Shown piece by piece: positions 34,804 through 42,904 of a stretch of 64,000 nucleotides of DNA (the first letter of the stretch is position 1; every line of letters begins with the position of its first letter). A program made the translations under genes and the position numbers. The stretch is from Candidatus Leucobacter sulfamidivorax (GTDB taxonomy: Bacteria > Actinomycetota > Actinomycetes > Actinomycetales > Microbacteriaceae). The stretch lies in the NCBI GenBank assembly GCA_016771945.1, contig QZLF01000002.1:892105-956104 (forward strand), in the 5' to 3' direction. The notes beneath the pieces were generated by a model. The model was given only the letters and a program-made list of their open reading frames with translations. It searched no databases and had not been told where the DNA came from.

Positions 34804-34874
34804 GAGAGGGTAAGGGAGGTCTGCCGGCGAGCCTGCTGGATGCGTGTCGCCGGGTGCGGCGAGGCTCCGCCCCC

Positions 34875-35960
34875 TCAGCCCCGCGCCTCCAGCTCGCGCA
34901 CGAGCGGGATCACCTGTTCGGCGAAGCGCTGCTGCTCGGCGAGGTGCGGCGAGAACTGCAGCAGGAACACCTCGACGCCCACGCGGGTGTAGGCGTGGAT
35001 CCGCTCGGCCACCTGCTCGGGCGTGCCGATGAACTCGGGGCGGAGCCCCCGGTTCGACACCGAGTAGTCGCGCAGATTCACCTCGGTGTCGAGCTGCGAC
35101 TTGCTGATGAAGTCCTGGTACGAGCCGTAGCCGGCGGACCCCTCGGACACGTCGGTGATGCGCCGCAGCTCCTCCTGCGCCTCCTCCTCGGTGTCGCGGA
35201 CGATCGCGTAGCCGGCCATGCCGAAGGAGTCGAACGGCTTCCCCGCGATCCGCTCGCGGCGGGCGTTGAGATCCCGCACCTTCGCGGCCAGCTCCTCGAC
35301 CGTGCCGCCGTGGGTGAGGTAGGCGTCGGCGAAGCCCGCGATCGACTCGCGCCCGGCCTCGCTCTCCCCGCCGGCGTAGATGCGGGGGAGCGCCGCCGGC
35401 TTCGGCTCGAAGTGGGTGCCGTCGAAGTCGTAGTAGTCGCCCGAGAAGGTGAAGGGGTTCTCCTGCCACAGCCCGCGCAGCACCCGGGTGAACTCGGTGC
35501 TGCGCTGGTAGCGGTCGTCGTGCTCGGAGAAGATCGCGCCGTACTGCCGGGCCTCCTCGGCCCACCAGGCCGAGACGACGTTGAGCGAGAAGCGGTCGCC
35601 CGAGATGTCGGCGATCGTCGCCGAGCGCTTCGCGATGAGGGCCGGGTTGTAGTAGCCGGGGCGGATCGCCGCGATGATCTCGAGCTTCTCGGTGACCGCG
35701 GCGATGGCCGTCGCGATGGTCCAGGCGTCGAGGCTCGGGCCGTCCTCGCCCTTGATGTCGTTGAGGTTGAGCTCCGGCACCAGGGTGAGGTCGAAGCCCG
35801 AGGCCTCTGCGGAACGGGCGATCTCGGCGATGTGACGCCAGGTCGCGGGTGTCTCCTCGTCCTCGATGTTGCGCAGCCAGCCGCCCCAGATCGGCGTCCA
35901 GTAGCCGAAGCGCGCGCGCGCTCCGGCGCTCGGCTCGGCGTTCAACCCGGCGGCGCTCAC
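34875..35960 (-). CDS. SfnG-like LLM flavin-dependent monooxygenase
   Basis: A 361-residue LLM enzyme resembling dimethylsulfone monooxygenase SfnG and alkanesulfonate monooxygenases. Features are RFGYWTPIWGGW at the start, IIAAIRPGYYNPALIAKRSATI, GDRFSLNVVSAWWAEEARQYG, HDDRYQRSTEFTRVLRGLW and RIYAGGESEAGRESIAGFAD. Start GTG 35960 overlaps the ATP-grasp stop by 4 nt (GTGA), so translation is coupled. Expected to use FMNH2 to cleave C-S bonds; the coupling to an ATP-grasp ligase hints at a conjugated substrate (inference). Confidence 0.83.
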   Translation of the reverse strand: MSAAGLNAEPSAGARARFGYWTPIWGGWLRNIEDEETPATWRHIAEIARSAEASGFDLTLVPELNLNDIKGEDGPSLDAWTIATAIAAVTEKLEIIAAIRPGYYNPALIAKRSATIADISGDRFSLNVVSAWWAEEARQYGAIFSEHDDRYQRSTEFTRVLRGLWQENPFTFSGDYYDFDGTHFEPKPAALPRIYAGGESEAGRESIAGFADAYLTHGGTVEELAAKVRDLNARRERIAGKPFDSFGMAGYAIVRDTEEEAQEELRRITDVSEGSAGYGSYQDFISKSQLDTEVNLRDYSVSNRGLRPEFIGTPEQVAERIHAYTRVGVEVFLLQFSPHLAEQQRFAEQVIPLVRELEARG

Positions 35961-36973
35961 TCGCCGGCCCCGGCGAGCAGCCGGCCGAACCAGCGGGCGT
36001 TCTCGCGCGCCCCGCTGCGCGGGGCCGTGGCCTCGACCGCGGGGTTGTAGTTCGTGTTCGTGTTGATGTCGTAGGTGACGAGGCGCCCGTCGGCGGTCTC
36101 GATGAACTCGATCCCTGCCACGGTGACGCCGTTCTCCGCCAGGAACCTCCGGTAGAGCTCGAGGATCGGGTACGCGTCGACCTCGGTCCGCAGGGTGAAG
36201 AGGGAGGGGGCGGTGGTCGCCTCGGCCGCGGTGCCGGGCACCTCGCAGGCCGCGGGCGCCGGCGCGAAGGCCGGGACCTCGCACGCGGCCTGGGCCGGCA
36301 CGAAGGCGGGCAGCTCGCAGGCCTCGGCCGGGCAGAGCTCGAAGCTGCCGCTCGAGGTGTCGACCCGCACCGCGTACAGGTACTCGCCGCCGACGAACTC
36401 GACGCGCGTGATGAAGGGCTCCTTCGCGGGCAGGTACTCCTGCACGAGAGTGATGCCGTCGGGCGAGGGCTCGAACTCGGGCGAGGCGATGTGGCGCTCG
36501 AAGTCCTCGTGCGAGTCGAAGCGGCGGACGCCGAGGCCCTTGCCGCCCTGGTTGTGCTTCACGATGAAGGGCGCCTCGTAGCGCCTCGCGGTCGCCGCGA
36601 GGTCGTCGACCCCGAAGACCGCCGAGGTGCGGGGCACCTCGATGCCGGCCGCCCGCAGGCGCAGGTACTGCGCGACCTTGCTCACCTCGAGCTCGATCAC
36701 GGGGCTGCCGTTGACGACCGTGCGCCCCCAGGACTCCAGCCACGCGAGCACGGCGCGCGCGTACTCCTTGGTCCGCTCGTTGCCGCGGGTGTGCGCCGAG
36801 GCGCTGATGCGCGACCAGAACACGCCCTCGGGCGGGGCCTCGGTGAGGTCGATCGAGCCGCTGGTGAGCAGCCATTCGCGAACCGGCACCCCTTCCTCGG
36901 AGAAGGCCTTCTCGATCGGGGCGTACCATTCGGGGTTCTCGTGCAGCACGTAGACGGCGGGAGTGACAGACAT
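35957..36973 (-). CDS. ATP-grasp family ligase with Cys-containing repeat insertion
   Basis: A 338-residue ATP-grasp protein, which would join a carboxylate to an amine or thiol using ATP. PFIVKHNQGGKGLGVRRF (about 145) is the nucleotide-binding loop, VQEYLPAKEPFITRVEFV follows, and IEFIETADGRLVTYDINTNTNYNP near the C-terminus holds Mg/ATP ligands. Residues about 212-248 are three copies of a 12-residue unit like ACEVPAFAPAPA, inserted after FELCPAEACEL. The start at 36973 is leaderless (TACCCT ends 7 nt upstream). It is coupled to the SfnG-like gene and divergent from metY. Product unknown. Confidence 0.8.
   Translation of the reverse strand: MSVTPAVYVLHENPEWYAPIEKAFSEEGVPVREWLLTSGSIDLTEAPPEGVFWSRISASAHTRGNERTKEYARAVLAWLESWGRTVVNGSPVIELEVSKVAQYLRLRAAGIEVPRTSAVFGVDDLAATARRYEAPFIVKHNQGGKGLGVRRFDSHEDFERHIASPEFEPSPDGITLVQEYLPAKEPFITRVEFVGGEYLYAVRVDTSSGSFELCPAEACELPAFVPAQAACEVPAFAPAPAACEVPGTAAEATTAPSLFTLRTEVDAYPILELYRRFLAENGVTVAGIEFIETADGRLVTYDINTNTNYNPAVEATAPRSGARENARWFGRLLAGAGE
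36241..36334 (-). repeat. 36-bp tandem repeat inside the ATP-grasp gene
   Basis: Units begin at 36241 and 36277 with a partial third at 36313, each starting (C/G)CTCGCA on the plus strand. They keep frame and add one cysteine per 12 residues. Such repeats can vary in copy number. Confidence 0.75.
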
Positions 36974-36980
36974 GAAGCCA

Positions 36981-36986
36981 AGGGTA
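36981..36986 (-). promoter_or_regulatory. -10 box of the leaderless ATP-grasp transcript
   Basis: Read on the minus strand, TACCCT ends 7 nt before the ATG at 36973, with no ribosome-binding site between. The divergent metY promoter lies within 80 bp, so one regulator could control both. Confidence 0.5.
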
Positions 36987-37037
36987 GACGAGCGGCGCCC
37001 CGGCCCGCCGCCAGATGAATGAATATGACGCTCCGGC

Positions 37038-37066
37038 TTGGAGCGGACCGGGGAAGTGCCTAGCCT
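37038..37066 (+). promoter_or_regulatory. Promoter of metY
   Basis: TTGGAG at 37038-37043 and TAGCCT at 37061-37066 are exactly 17 nt apart. The ribosome-binding site AAGGAGAAG follows before ATG 37102. Confidence 0.65.
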
Positions 37067-37101
37067 CGAAGGTGTCCGGTCCGGGTGAAGGAGAAGCAAC
37101 G

Positions 37102-38448
37102 ATGAACGAGTTCGCGGCGGATCGCATTCCGCACGCTGTGGCCGAGCCCGAGACGCAGTGGGAGGGCTACGGCTTCAACACCCGCCAGGTGCGCGCGGGG
37201 GAGGCGCCGGAGGGCGCGGCGGTGCCGCCGATCGCGCTGAGCGCCGCCTACACGCTCGACTCGTACCAGAACGGCTTCGATCGCTTCACGGGCGCCGACC
37301 CGACCCAGTTCTACTCGCGCAGCGCGAACCCGACCAACGCGGTCGCGGAGAAGCGGATCGCCGCCCTCGAGGGCGGCATCGGCGCGCTCGTCGTCGCCTC
37401 GGGCCAGGCGGCCGTGAATACGACGGTGCTCACCCTCGCATCGCACGGTGAGCGGATCCTGTCGACCGCCAGCATCTACAGCGGCACGAAGTACCTCTTC
37501 GAGCGCACCCTGAAGCGCTGCGGGGTCGGCGTCGACTACGTCTGGGACCCGAACGACGAGGCCGAGTGGGACGCCGCGATCACCCCGGAGACGCGCGCCA
37601 TCTTCACCGAGACCCTGCCGAATCCGAAGAACGACGTCACGGACCTGACCCTCGTGTCCCGCGTCGCGAAGCGGCACGGGCTGCCGCTCATCGTCGACAA
37701 CACGATCGCGAGCCCCTACCTGATCCGGCCGATCGAGCACGGCGCCGACATCGTCATCCACTCGGGCACGAAGTTCCTGGGCGGGCACGGCGCGGCGCTG
37801 TCCGGCGTCATCGTCGACGCGGGCACCTTCGACTGGGCCGGCGCCGAGCGGCACTACGCGCAGCTCGTGGACCCCCTGGTGCCGGGCGCGACGCCCTACG
37901 TCGAGAGCGCCGGCCGGGCCGCCTTCATCACCGCGGCGCGGCTGACCATCATGAACGACACCGGCCCCGCGCTCTCGCCCTTCAACGGCTTCCTGCTGCA
38001 GCAGGGCATGGAGACCCTCTCCCTGCGCATGGAGCAGCACCTCTCGAGCTCCCAGGAGATCGCGTGCTGGCTCGACGCGCATCCGCTCGTCGAGAGCGTC
38101 GACTACGCGGGGCTCCCCAGCCACCCCCAGCACGAGATCGCCGCCCGCCTCTACGGCGGCCGCAGCGGCTCGGTCTTCTCCTTCACCGTGCGCGGGGGAG
38201 AGGCCGCCGCCGAGCTCGTGATCGACAATCTGCGCGTGTTCCGGCGCATGACGAACATCGGCGACACCCGCTCGCTCGTGCTGCACCCGGCCACGACCAC
38301 GCACGTCAGCCTCACCGCGGAGGAGAACGCGCGGCTCGGGATCACGGGCGGGCTGATCCGCCTCTCCGTCGGCATCGAGACCACCGCCGACCTGATCGCC
38401 GATCTCGAGCAGGCCCTCGCCGCCGCGCGGGACGCGCTCGGGCTCTGA
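37102..38448 (+). CDS. metY: O-acetylhomoserine sulfhydrylase-like PLP enzyme
   Basis: A 448-residue fold-type I PLP enzyme of the Cys/Met family, longer than the gamma-synthase at 12307 and with O-acetylhomoserine (thiol)-lyase features. These are FNTRQVRAGEAPEGAAVPPIALSA (paraphrased order), FYSRSANPTNAVAEKRIAALEGG, the PLP lysine in HSGTKFLGGHGAALSG, the SPFNGFLLQQGMETLSLRME segment and the GDTRSLVLHPATTTH end. It would make homocysteine from O-acetylhomoserine and sulfide, a natural sink for sulfur released by the nearby monooxygenases. Methanethiol could also be used, giving methionine directly. Confidence 0.87.
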   Translation: MNEFAADRIPHAVAEPETQWEGYGFNTRQVRAGEAPEGAAVPPIALSAAYTLDSYQNGFDRFTGADPTQFYSRSANPTNAVAEKRIAALEGGIGALVVASGQAAVNTTVLTLASHGERILSTASIYSGTKYLFERTLKRCGVGVDYVWDPNDEAEWDAAITPETRAIFTETLPNPKNDVTDLTLVSRVAKRHGLPLIVDNTIASPYLIRPIEHGADIVIHSGTKFLGGHGAALSGVIVDAGTFDWAGAERHYAQLVDPLVPGATPYVESAGRAAFITAARLTIMNDTGPALSPFNGFLLQQGMETLSLRMEQHLSSSQEIACWLDAHPLVESVDYAGLPSHPQHEIAARLYGGRSGSVFSFTVRGGEAAAELVIDNLRVFRRMTNIGDTRSLVLHPATTTHVSLTAEENARLGITGGLIRLSVGIETTADLIADLEQALAAARDALGL

Positions 38449-38465
38449 CCCTCTCGTAACGCGAA

Positions 38466-38494
38466 GCGGCCCCGGGGAGATTCCCCGGAGCCGC
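38466..38494. terminator. Bidirectional terminator between metY and the LLM gene
   Basis: GCGGC-CCCGGGG pairs with CCCCGG-GCCGC around AGATT (38466-38494, with one bulged base), followed by CTTTCG. It separates two convergent genes. Confidence 0.75.
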
Positions 38495-38511
38495 CTTTCG
38501 CTATCCGCCGA

Positions 38512-39966
38512 CTACGCCTTCGACGCGCTGAGCAGCAGCTCCTCGGGCACGGGGCGCCCCGTGCCGGTGTAGTCGTCGATGGTCGAGAGCGGCCCGCCGA
38601 CGCGGTAGAGCGAGCCGTGGTGCTCCTCGGGCAGGCGGTCGCCCTCTCCGAAGAGCTTGTTGCGCAGCGTGCCGGTCTCGTACTCGGTCGGGTAGACCCC
38701 GCGCCGCTGCAGCTCGGGCACGATGTACTCGACGATGTCCTCGAAGGTGCCGGGCGTGATCGCGTAGGCGAGGTTGAAGCCGTCGATGCCGGTCTCCTCG
38801 ACGATGGCCTCGAGCTGGTCGGCGATCGTCGAGGGCGAGCCGACATAGGTCGCGCCGAGGCCGCAGAGGGCGCCGAGGTTCGCGATGTCGCGCACCGTCC
38901 ACTCGCGGCCGTCGTCCATCTCTTCCTGGAAGGAGGCCACGGTCGACTGGATCGCGTTGCTCTCGACGTTGCCGATCGGCTCGTCGAGGTCGTACTTCGA
39001 GAGGTCGACGCCCATCCACCCCGACATGAAGGTGAGGGATCCCTCGATGCTCGAGTAGCTCAGGTACTCCTGGTGCTTCGCCTCGGCGAGCTCGTCGGTC
39101 TCGGCCGTGACGATCGTCGCGAGCAGGTAGATCTTCGCCGAGTCGGGCTGTCGACCCGCCTTCACGAGCTCCTCGCGGATCGCCGCGACGGTCTTCTTCG
39201 CGACCGCGCGGGTCGGCGAGCCGATGAAGATCGCCTCGGCATGCTTCGCCGCGAAGCGCACGCCGCGGGGCGAGGATCCCGCCTGGTAGATGACCGGGGT
39301 GCGCTGGGGCGAGGGCTCCGAGAGGTGGATCCCCGGGACCTTGAAGTGCCGGCCCTCGTGGCCGATGTGGTGCACCTTGCCAGGCTCGGCGAAGACGCCG
39401 CGCTCGGCGTCGCGCACGACCGCGTCGTCCTCCCACGAGCCCTCGAGCAGCTTGTAGACGACCTCCATGTACTCGTCGGCGTGGTCGTAGCGCTCGTCGT
39501 GCTCCATCTGATCCTGGTCGCCCATGTTGCGGGCGGCGGAGGGCAGGTAGCCGGTCACGACGTTCCAGCCGACGCGGCCCTTGGAGAGGTGGTCGAGGGT
39601 CGAGAGGCGCCGGGCGAAGGGCATCGGGTGCTCGAACGCGGTCGCCGCGGTGATCCCGAAGCCGATGTGCTCGGTGACCGCGGCCATGATCGCGGCGAGC
39701 TGCACCGGATCGTTCACGGGCACCTGGGCGCCGTTGCGGATTGCCGCCAGGTCGTTGCCGCCGAAGACGTCGTAGGTGCCGAGCACGTCCGCGACGAAGA
39801 TGCCGTCGAAGATGCCGCGCTCGGCCGTGCGGGCGAGGTGGGTCCAGTACTCGATGTCCTTGTAGCGCCAGGCCTGATCCTCGGGGTGGCGCCAGAGGCC
39901 CGGGCTCTGGTGGGCGACGCAGTTCATGTCGAACGCGTTGAAGCGGATCTGCTTGCGGGCGGTCAT
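38512..39966 (-). CDS. NtaA/SnaA/DszA-family FMN-dependent monooxygenase
   Basis: A 484-residue LLM enzyme similar to DszA (dibenzothiophene sulfone monooxygenase) and NtaA. It has FNAFDMNCVAHQSPGLWRHP, FVADVLGTYDVFGGND, RRLSTLDHLSKGRVGWNVVTGYL, the LLEGSWEDDAVVRDAERGVF insertion and PSPQRTPVIYQAGSSPRG. It is closest among the genes here to the one at 6914. Start 39966 follows GGAGA. Divergent from the Dpp-type importer whose last gene is another LLM enzyme, suggesting import and oxidation of one substrate class. Confidence 0.85.
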   Translation of the reverse strand: MTARKQIRFNAFDMNCVAHQSPGLWRHPEDQAWRYKDIEYWTHLARTAERGIFDGIFVADVLGTYDVFGGNDLAAIRNGAQVPVNDPVQLAAIMAAVTEHIGFGITAATAFEHPMPFARRLSTLDHLSKGRVGWNVVTGYLPSAARNMGDQDQMEHDERYDHADEYMEVVYKLLEGSWEDDAVVRDAERGVFAEPGKVHHIGHEGRHFKVPGIHLSEPSPQRTPVIYQAGSSPRGVRFAAKHAEAIFIGSPTRAVAKKTVAAIREELVKAGRQPDSAKIYLLATIVTAETDELAEAKHQEYLSYSSIEGSLTFMSGWMGVDLSKYDLDEPIGNVESNAIQSTVASFQEEMDDGREWTVRDIANLGALCGLGATYVGSPSTIADQLEAIVEETGIDGFNLAYAITPGTFEDIVEYIVPELQRRGVYPTEYETGTLRNKLFGEGDRLPEEHHGSLYRVGGPLSTIDDYTGTGRPVPEELLLSASKA

Positions 39967-40131
39967 GACGATCTCCAATCGGGGGTCCTCGCGCCGTCGC
40001 AGCGAGTGCGGTGGCGCGGTCACCATGATCGCAAGCCCGGCCGCGGCGGCGCACGAATGTTTCGCAGTATTGCGGGGATCCGGGCCTCTCGGCGGCCCGT
40101 TGCGGACACGGATCGTCATGAATCGACTTGC

Positions 40132-40184
40132 TTCGAAACATTCGAACTGGTTATTCCACAGATTCACTAGTGTTCTGAATCTGT
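40132..40184. promoter_or_regulatory. Operator cluster between the LLM gene and the Dpp-type operon
   Basis: TTCGAA-ACA-TTCGAA occupies 40132-40146, and the perfect 9-bp inverted repeat ACAGATTCA-N9-TGAATCTGT occupies 40158-40184, in a locally AT-richer part of a 267-bp divergent region. A TAGTGT -10-like box (40168-40173) falls inside the second repeat, so binding there would block transcription. No gene is seen in 39967-40233. Confidence 0.55.
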
Positions 40185-40233
40185 CGCCGGAACAACGGTG
40201 AGCACCCCTGAGCAACCACCCGAGAGGAACACC

Positions 40234-41889
40234 ATGATCCCCCGAACGTCCCAGATCCTCCGCCCGGCAGGATCCGCCGTCGCCGTCGCCGTGGTGGCGG
40301 CCCTGGCGCTGACCGCCTGCTCGGCGGGCGGCGCGCAGGCGCCCGCGGCGAACGCCCAGCGAGTCGAGGGCGGCACCATCGTGTACGCGCACCAGCAGGA
40401 GCCGGACTGCGTGTTCGGCGGCTGGATCGAGCAGTCCTACATCTCGTACAACGTGCTCGACAGCCTCTTCGCCCTCGACGAGAACGGCGAGGCGCAGCCC
40501 TGGCTGGCCGAGTACTGGGAGCTGTCAGACGATCGCCTGAGCTACACGATCGCGCTGAAGGAGGTGATCGAGTTCACCGACGGCTCGCCCGTGAACGCCG
40601 AGGCGGTCGTCTACAACTTCGACCACTGGCTCGCGGGCGGCAACAGCACCGCCCTCGCCTGGCTCGAGGGGTACTACGAGTCCGCCGAGGTCGTCGACGA
40701 GCTCACCCTGCGGGTGCACCTCTCGCGGCCTTACCTCAACTTCATCGAGAACCTGACGCAGGGCTACTTCGGCATCCAGTCGCAGCAGGCGCTCGAGACC
40801 CGCAGCGACGAGGAGAACTGCGAGGCCCCCATCGGCTCGGGCGCGTTCATCGTCGAGGAGTGGAACCGCGGGGAGAACCTCGTGCTCGTGCGCAACGAGA
40901 ACTACGAGTCGGCCCCGGCCACCGCGCAGCACACCGGCCCCGCCTACGTCGAGAAGGTCGACTGGCGCTTCGTGCCCGAGGGCGTGACCCGCGTGGCCGC
41001 CCTCCAGTCGGGCGAGGCCGATGCCATCTACGACGTCCCGGCGATCGAGTGGGCGAGCCTGGAGGAGGGCGGCTACACCCTCGAGAAGTACGTGACGGCG
41101 GGCCGGCCCCAGCAGATCTCCCTGACCACCTCGCGCGGCCCCTTCGCCGACGAGAACGTGCGCAAGGCCTTCATCCACTCGCTCGACCGGCGGAGCGCGG
41201 TCGAGACCATCGGCCACGGCGTGATCCCCTACGACGGCAACGCCGGGATCAGCCAGTCGACCCCCGGCTACAGCCAGGAGGCCGCTGACCGCTACGACTA
41301 CGACCCGGCCGAGGCGGAGCGCCTGCTCGACGCGGCGGGGTGGACCGAGACGAACGACGAGGGCTACCGGGTGAAGGACGGCCAGGTGCTCGAGATCCAG
41401 TTCCCCTACTTCGCCGGCTCGATCATCAACGCCGACGGCGCCTCCATCCTGCAGGCGCTGCAGGAGCAGGCGAGGGCGACCGGCTTCAAGGTGAACCTGA
41501 TCCCCGTGCCGCAGTCCGAGGCCTTCGCGGGTGCGTACTCCACCGCGGAGGAGCGCGATGCCTACCCCGGCTACTGGACCGCGATCAACGGCGGGATCCT
41601 CTACATCAACTGGCGTCAGAGCACCGAGGAGTGGCCGAACTACTGGAACTCCTCGTTCTACAACAGCGCGGAGCTCGAGAACTACATCCTCGAGGGCAAC
41701 TCCGCCCCCGACCGCGAGACGCAGGAGGCCTCCTACCGGCAGGCCCAGGAGTACATCGCCGAGCACGCGCTCGCCTTCGGCGTCTACGACCGGCTGAGCA
41801 CCCTCGCGGTCTCGCCGAGGCTCCAGGGGGTCTGGCAGGAGCACGCACAGGGAGGACCGACGTTCTATGACGCTCACTTCGTCCAGTAG
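40234..41889 (+). CDS. Family 5 ABC substrate-binding lipoprotein (Dpp/Opp type)
   Basis: A 551-residue lipoprotein with signal peptide and lipobox LTACS (Cys about 29), then a family 5 binding fold. Markers are GGTIVYAHQQEPDCVFGG, YTIALKEVIEFTDGSPVNAEAVVYNFDHW, APIGSGAFIVEEWNRGENLVLVRNENY and RKAFIHSLDRRSAVE. The family binds peptides, glutathione, nickel chelates and similar ligands; the monooxygenase neighbours suggest an organosulfur ligand such as a thiol peptide or sulfonate. Start ATG 40234 is preferred over GTG 40198 because GAGAGG precedes it and the signal peptide then starts normally. It overlaps the next gene by 23 nt. Confidence 0.88.
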   Translation: MIPRTSQILRPAGSAVAVAVVAALALTACSAGGAQAPAANAQRVEGGTIVYAHQQEPDCVFGGWIEQSYISYNVLDSLFALDENGEAQPWLAEYWELSDDRLSYTIALKEVIEFTDGSPVNAEAVVYNFDHWLAGGNSTALAWLEGYYESAEVVDELTLRVHLSRPYLNFIENLTQGYFGIQSQQALETRSDEENCEAPIGSGAFIVEEWNRGENLVLVRNENYESAPATAQHTGPAYVEKVDWRFVPEGVTRVAALQSGEADAIYDVPAIEWASLEEGGYTLEKYVTAGRPQQISLTTSRGPFADENVRKAFIHSLDRRSAVETIGHGVIPYDGNAGISQSTPGYSQEAADRYDYDPAEAERLLDAAGWTETNDEGYRVKDGQVLEIQFPYFAGSIINADGASILQALQEQARATGFKVNLIPVPQSEAFAGAYSTAEERDAYPGYWTAINGGILYINWRQSTEEWPNYWNSSFYNSAELENYILEGNSAPDRETQEASYRQAQEYIAEHALAFGVYDRLSTLAVSPRLQGVWQEHAQGGPTFYDAHFVQ

Positions 41890-42904
41890 CGGCGCGCCCG
41901 CCGCCGGGACCGGCGCCGAGCCGCCGGTCCCGGCGGCGGGGCCCGCGCCCCGGAGACGACTGAGCCTCCGCTCCCGGAGGATCCTCTCCTCCGTGGGCGG
42001 CGCGCTCGTCGTGCTCTGGGGCTCCGCCACCGTCGCCTTCTTCGCGCAGCTCGCGCTGCCCGGAGACCGGGCCACGGCGATCCTGAACATCCGCTCGGGC
42101 CAGGTGCGCATCCGCACGGCCGACGAGCTCGCGCCCGTCAACGAGCAGTTCGGCCTCGACCGCTCGCTCCTCGCCCAGTACCTCGACTACCTCGGGGGTC
42201 TGCTGCGCGGCGACCTCGGCACCTCGTATCTGCAGTTCAAGCCGGTGTGGGACGTCATTGGCGAGCAGCTCGGCGCCACGCTCACCCTGACGCTGGCCGC
42301 GATCCTGCTGTCGTGGATCATCATGGTCGCCTGGGTGACGCTCACGGCCGGCCGCGGCCCCCGGCTGCGGGCGCTCGGCTCGGCGGCCGACACCTTCGCC
42401 GCGGGCCTGCCCCAGTACTGGCTGGGCATCCTGCTGCTCCTCGTCTTCGCCTTCCGGCTCGGCTGGTTCCCGGTGATGGGCGGCTCGGGGCCGAACGCCC
42501 TCCTCCTGCCCGCGCTGACCCTCGCCATCCCGCTCGCGGGCTTCATGGGCCAGGCGGTGCGCACCGAGTTCGAGCGCACGCTCGAGCAGCCCTTCGTGCT
42601 CAGCGCGCGCATGCGCGGCATGGGCGATCTGCGGATCCGGCTGAGCCACGTGCTGCGTCACGCCTCGATCCCCGCGGTGACACTCACCGGCTGGGCCCTG
42701 GGCGCCACCATCTCGGGCGCCGTCATCGTCGAGTCGGTGTTCTCGCGGCCCGGGGTCGGCAAGACCCTCATCGACGCGGTGAGCTCCCGCGACCTGCCGG
42801 TCGTGACCGGCATCGTCGTGCTCGTCGCCTTCATCTACGTCGTCGCGAACCTGCTCGTCGACGTCCTCTACACGCTGATCGACCCGAGGCTGAGAGCATC
42901 ATGA
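41867..42904 (+). CDS. Dpp/Opp-type ABC permease 1 (DppB-like)
   Basis: A 345-residue permease with a long N-terminal Ala/Pro-rich tail (about 40 residues), six membrane helices and DppB features. These are LPGDRATAILNIRSGQ, LDYLGGLLRGDLGTSYL, ADTFAAGLPQYWLGILLLLVF and the EAA-type loop MRGMGDLRIRLSHVLRHASIPA. It overlaps the binding-protein gene by 23 nt and the next permease by 4 nt. Confidence 0.88.
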   Translation: MTLTSSSSGAPAAGTGAEPPVPAAGPAPRRRLSLRSRRILSSVGGALVVLWGSATVAFFAQLALPGDRATAILNIRSGQVRIRTADELAPVNEQFGLDRSLLAQYLDYLGGLLRGDLGTSYLQFKPVWDVIGEQLGATLTLTLAAILLSWIIMVAWVTLTAGRGPRLRALGSAADTFAAGLPQYWLGILLLLVFAFRLGWFPVMGGSGPNALLLPALTLAIPLAGFMGQAVRTEFERTLEQPFVLSARMRGMGDLRIRLSHVLRHASIPAVTLTGWALGATISGAVIVESVFSRPGVGKTLIDAVSSRDLPVVTGIVVLVAFIYVVANLLVDVLYTLIDPRLRAS

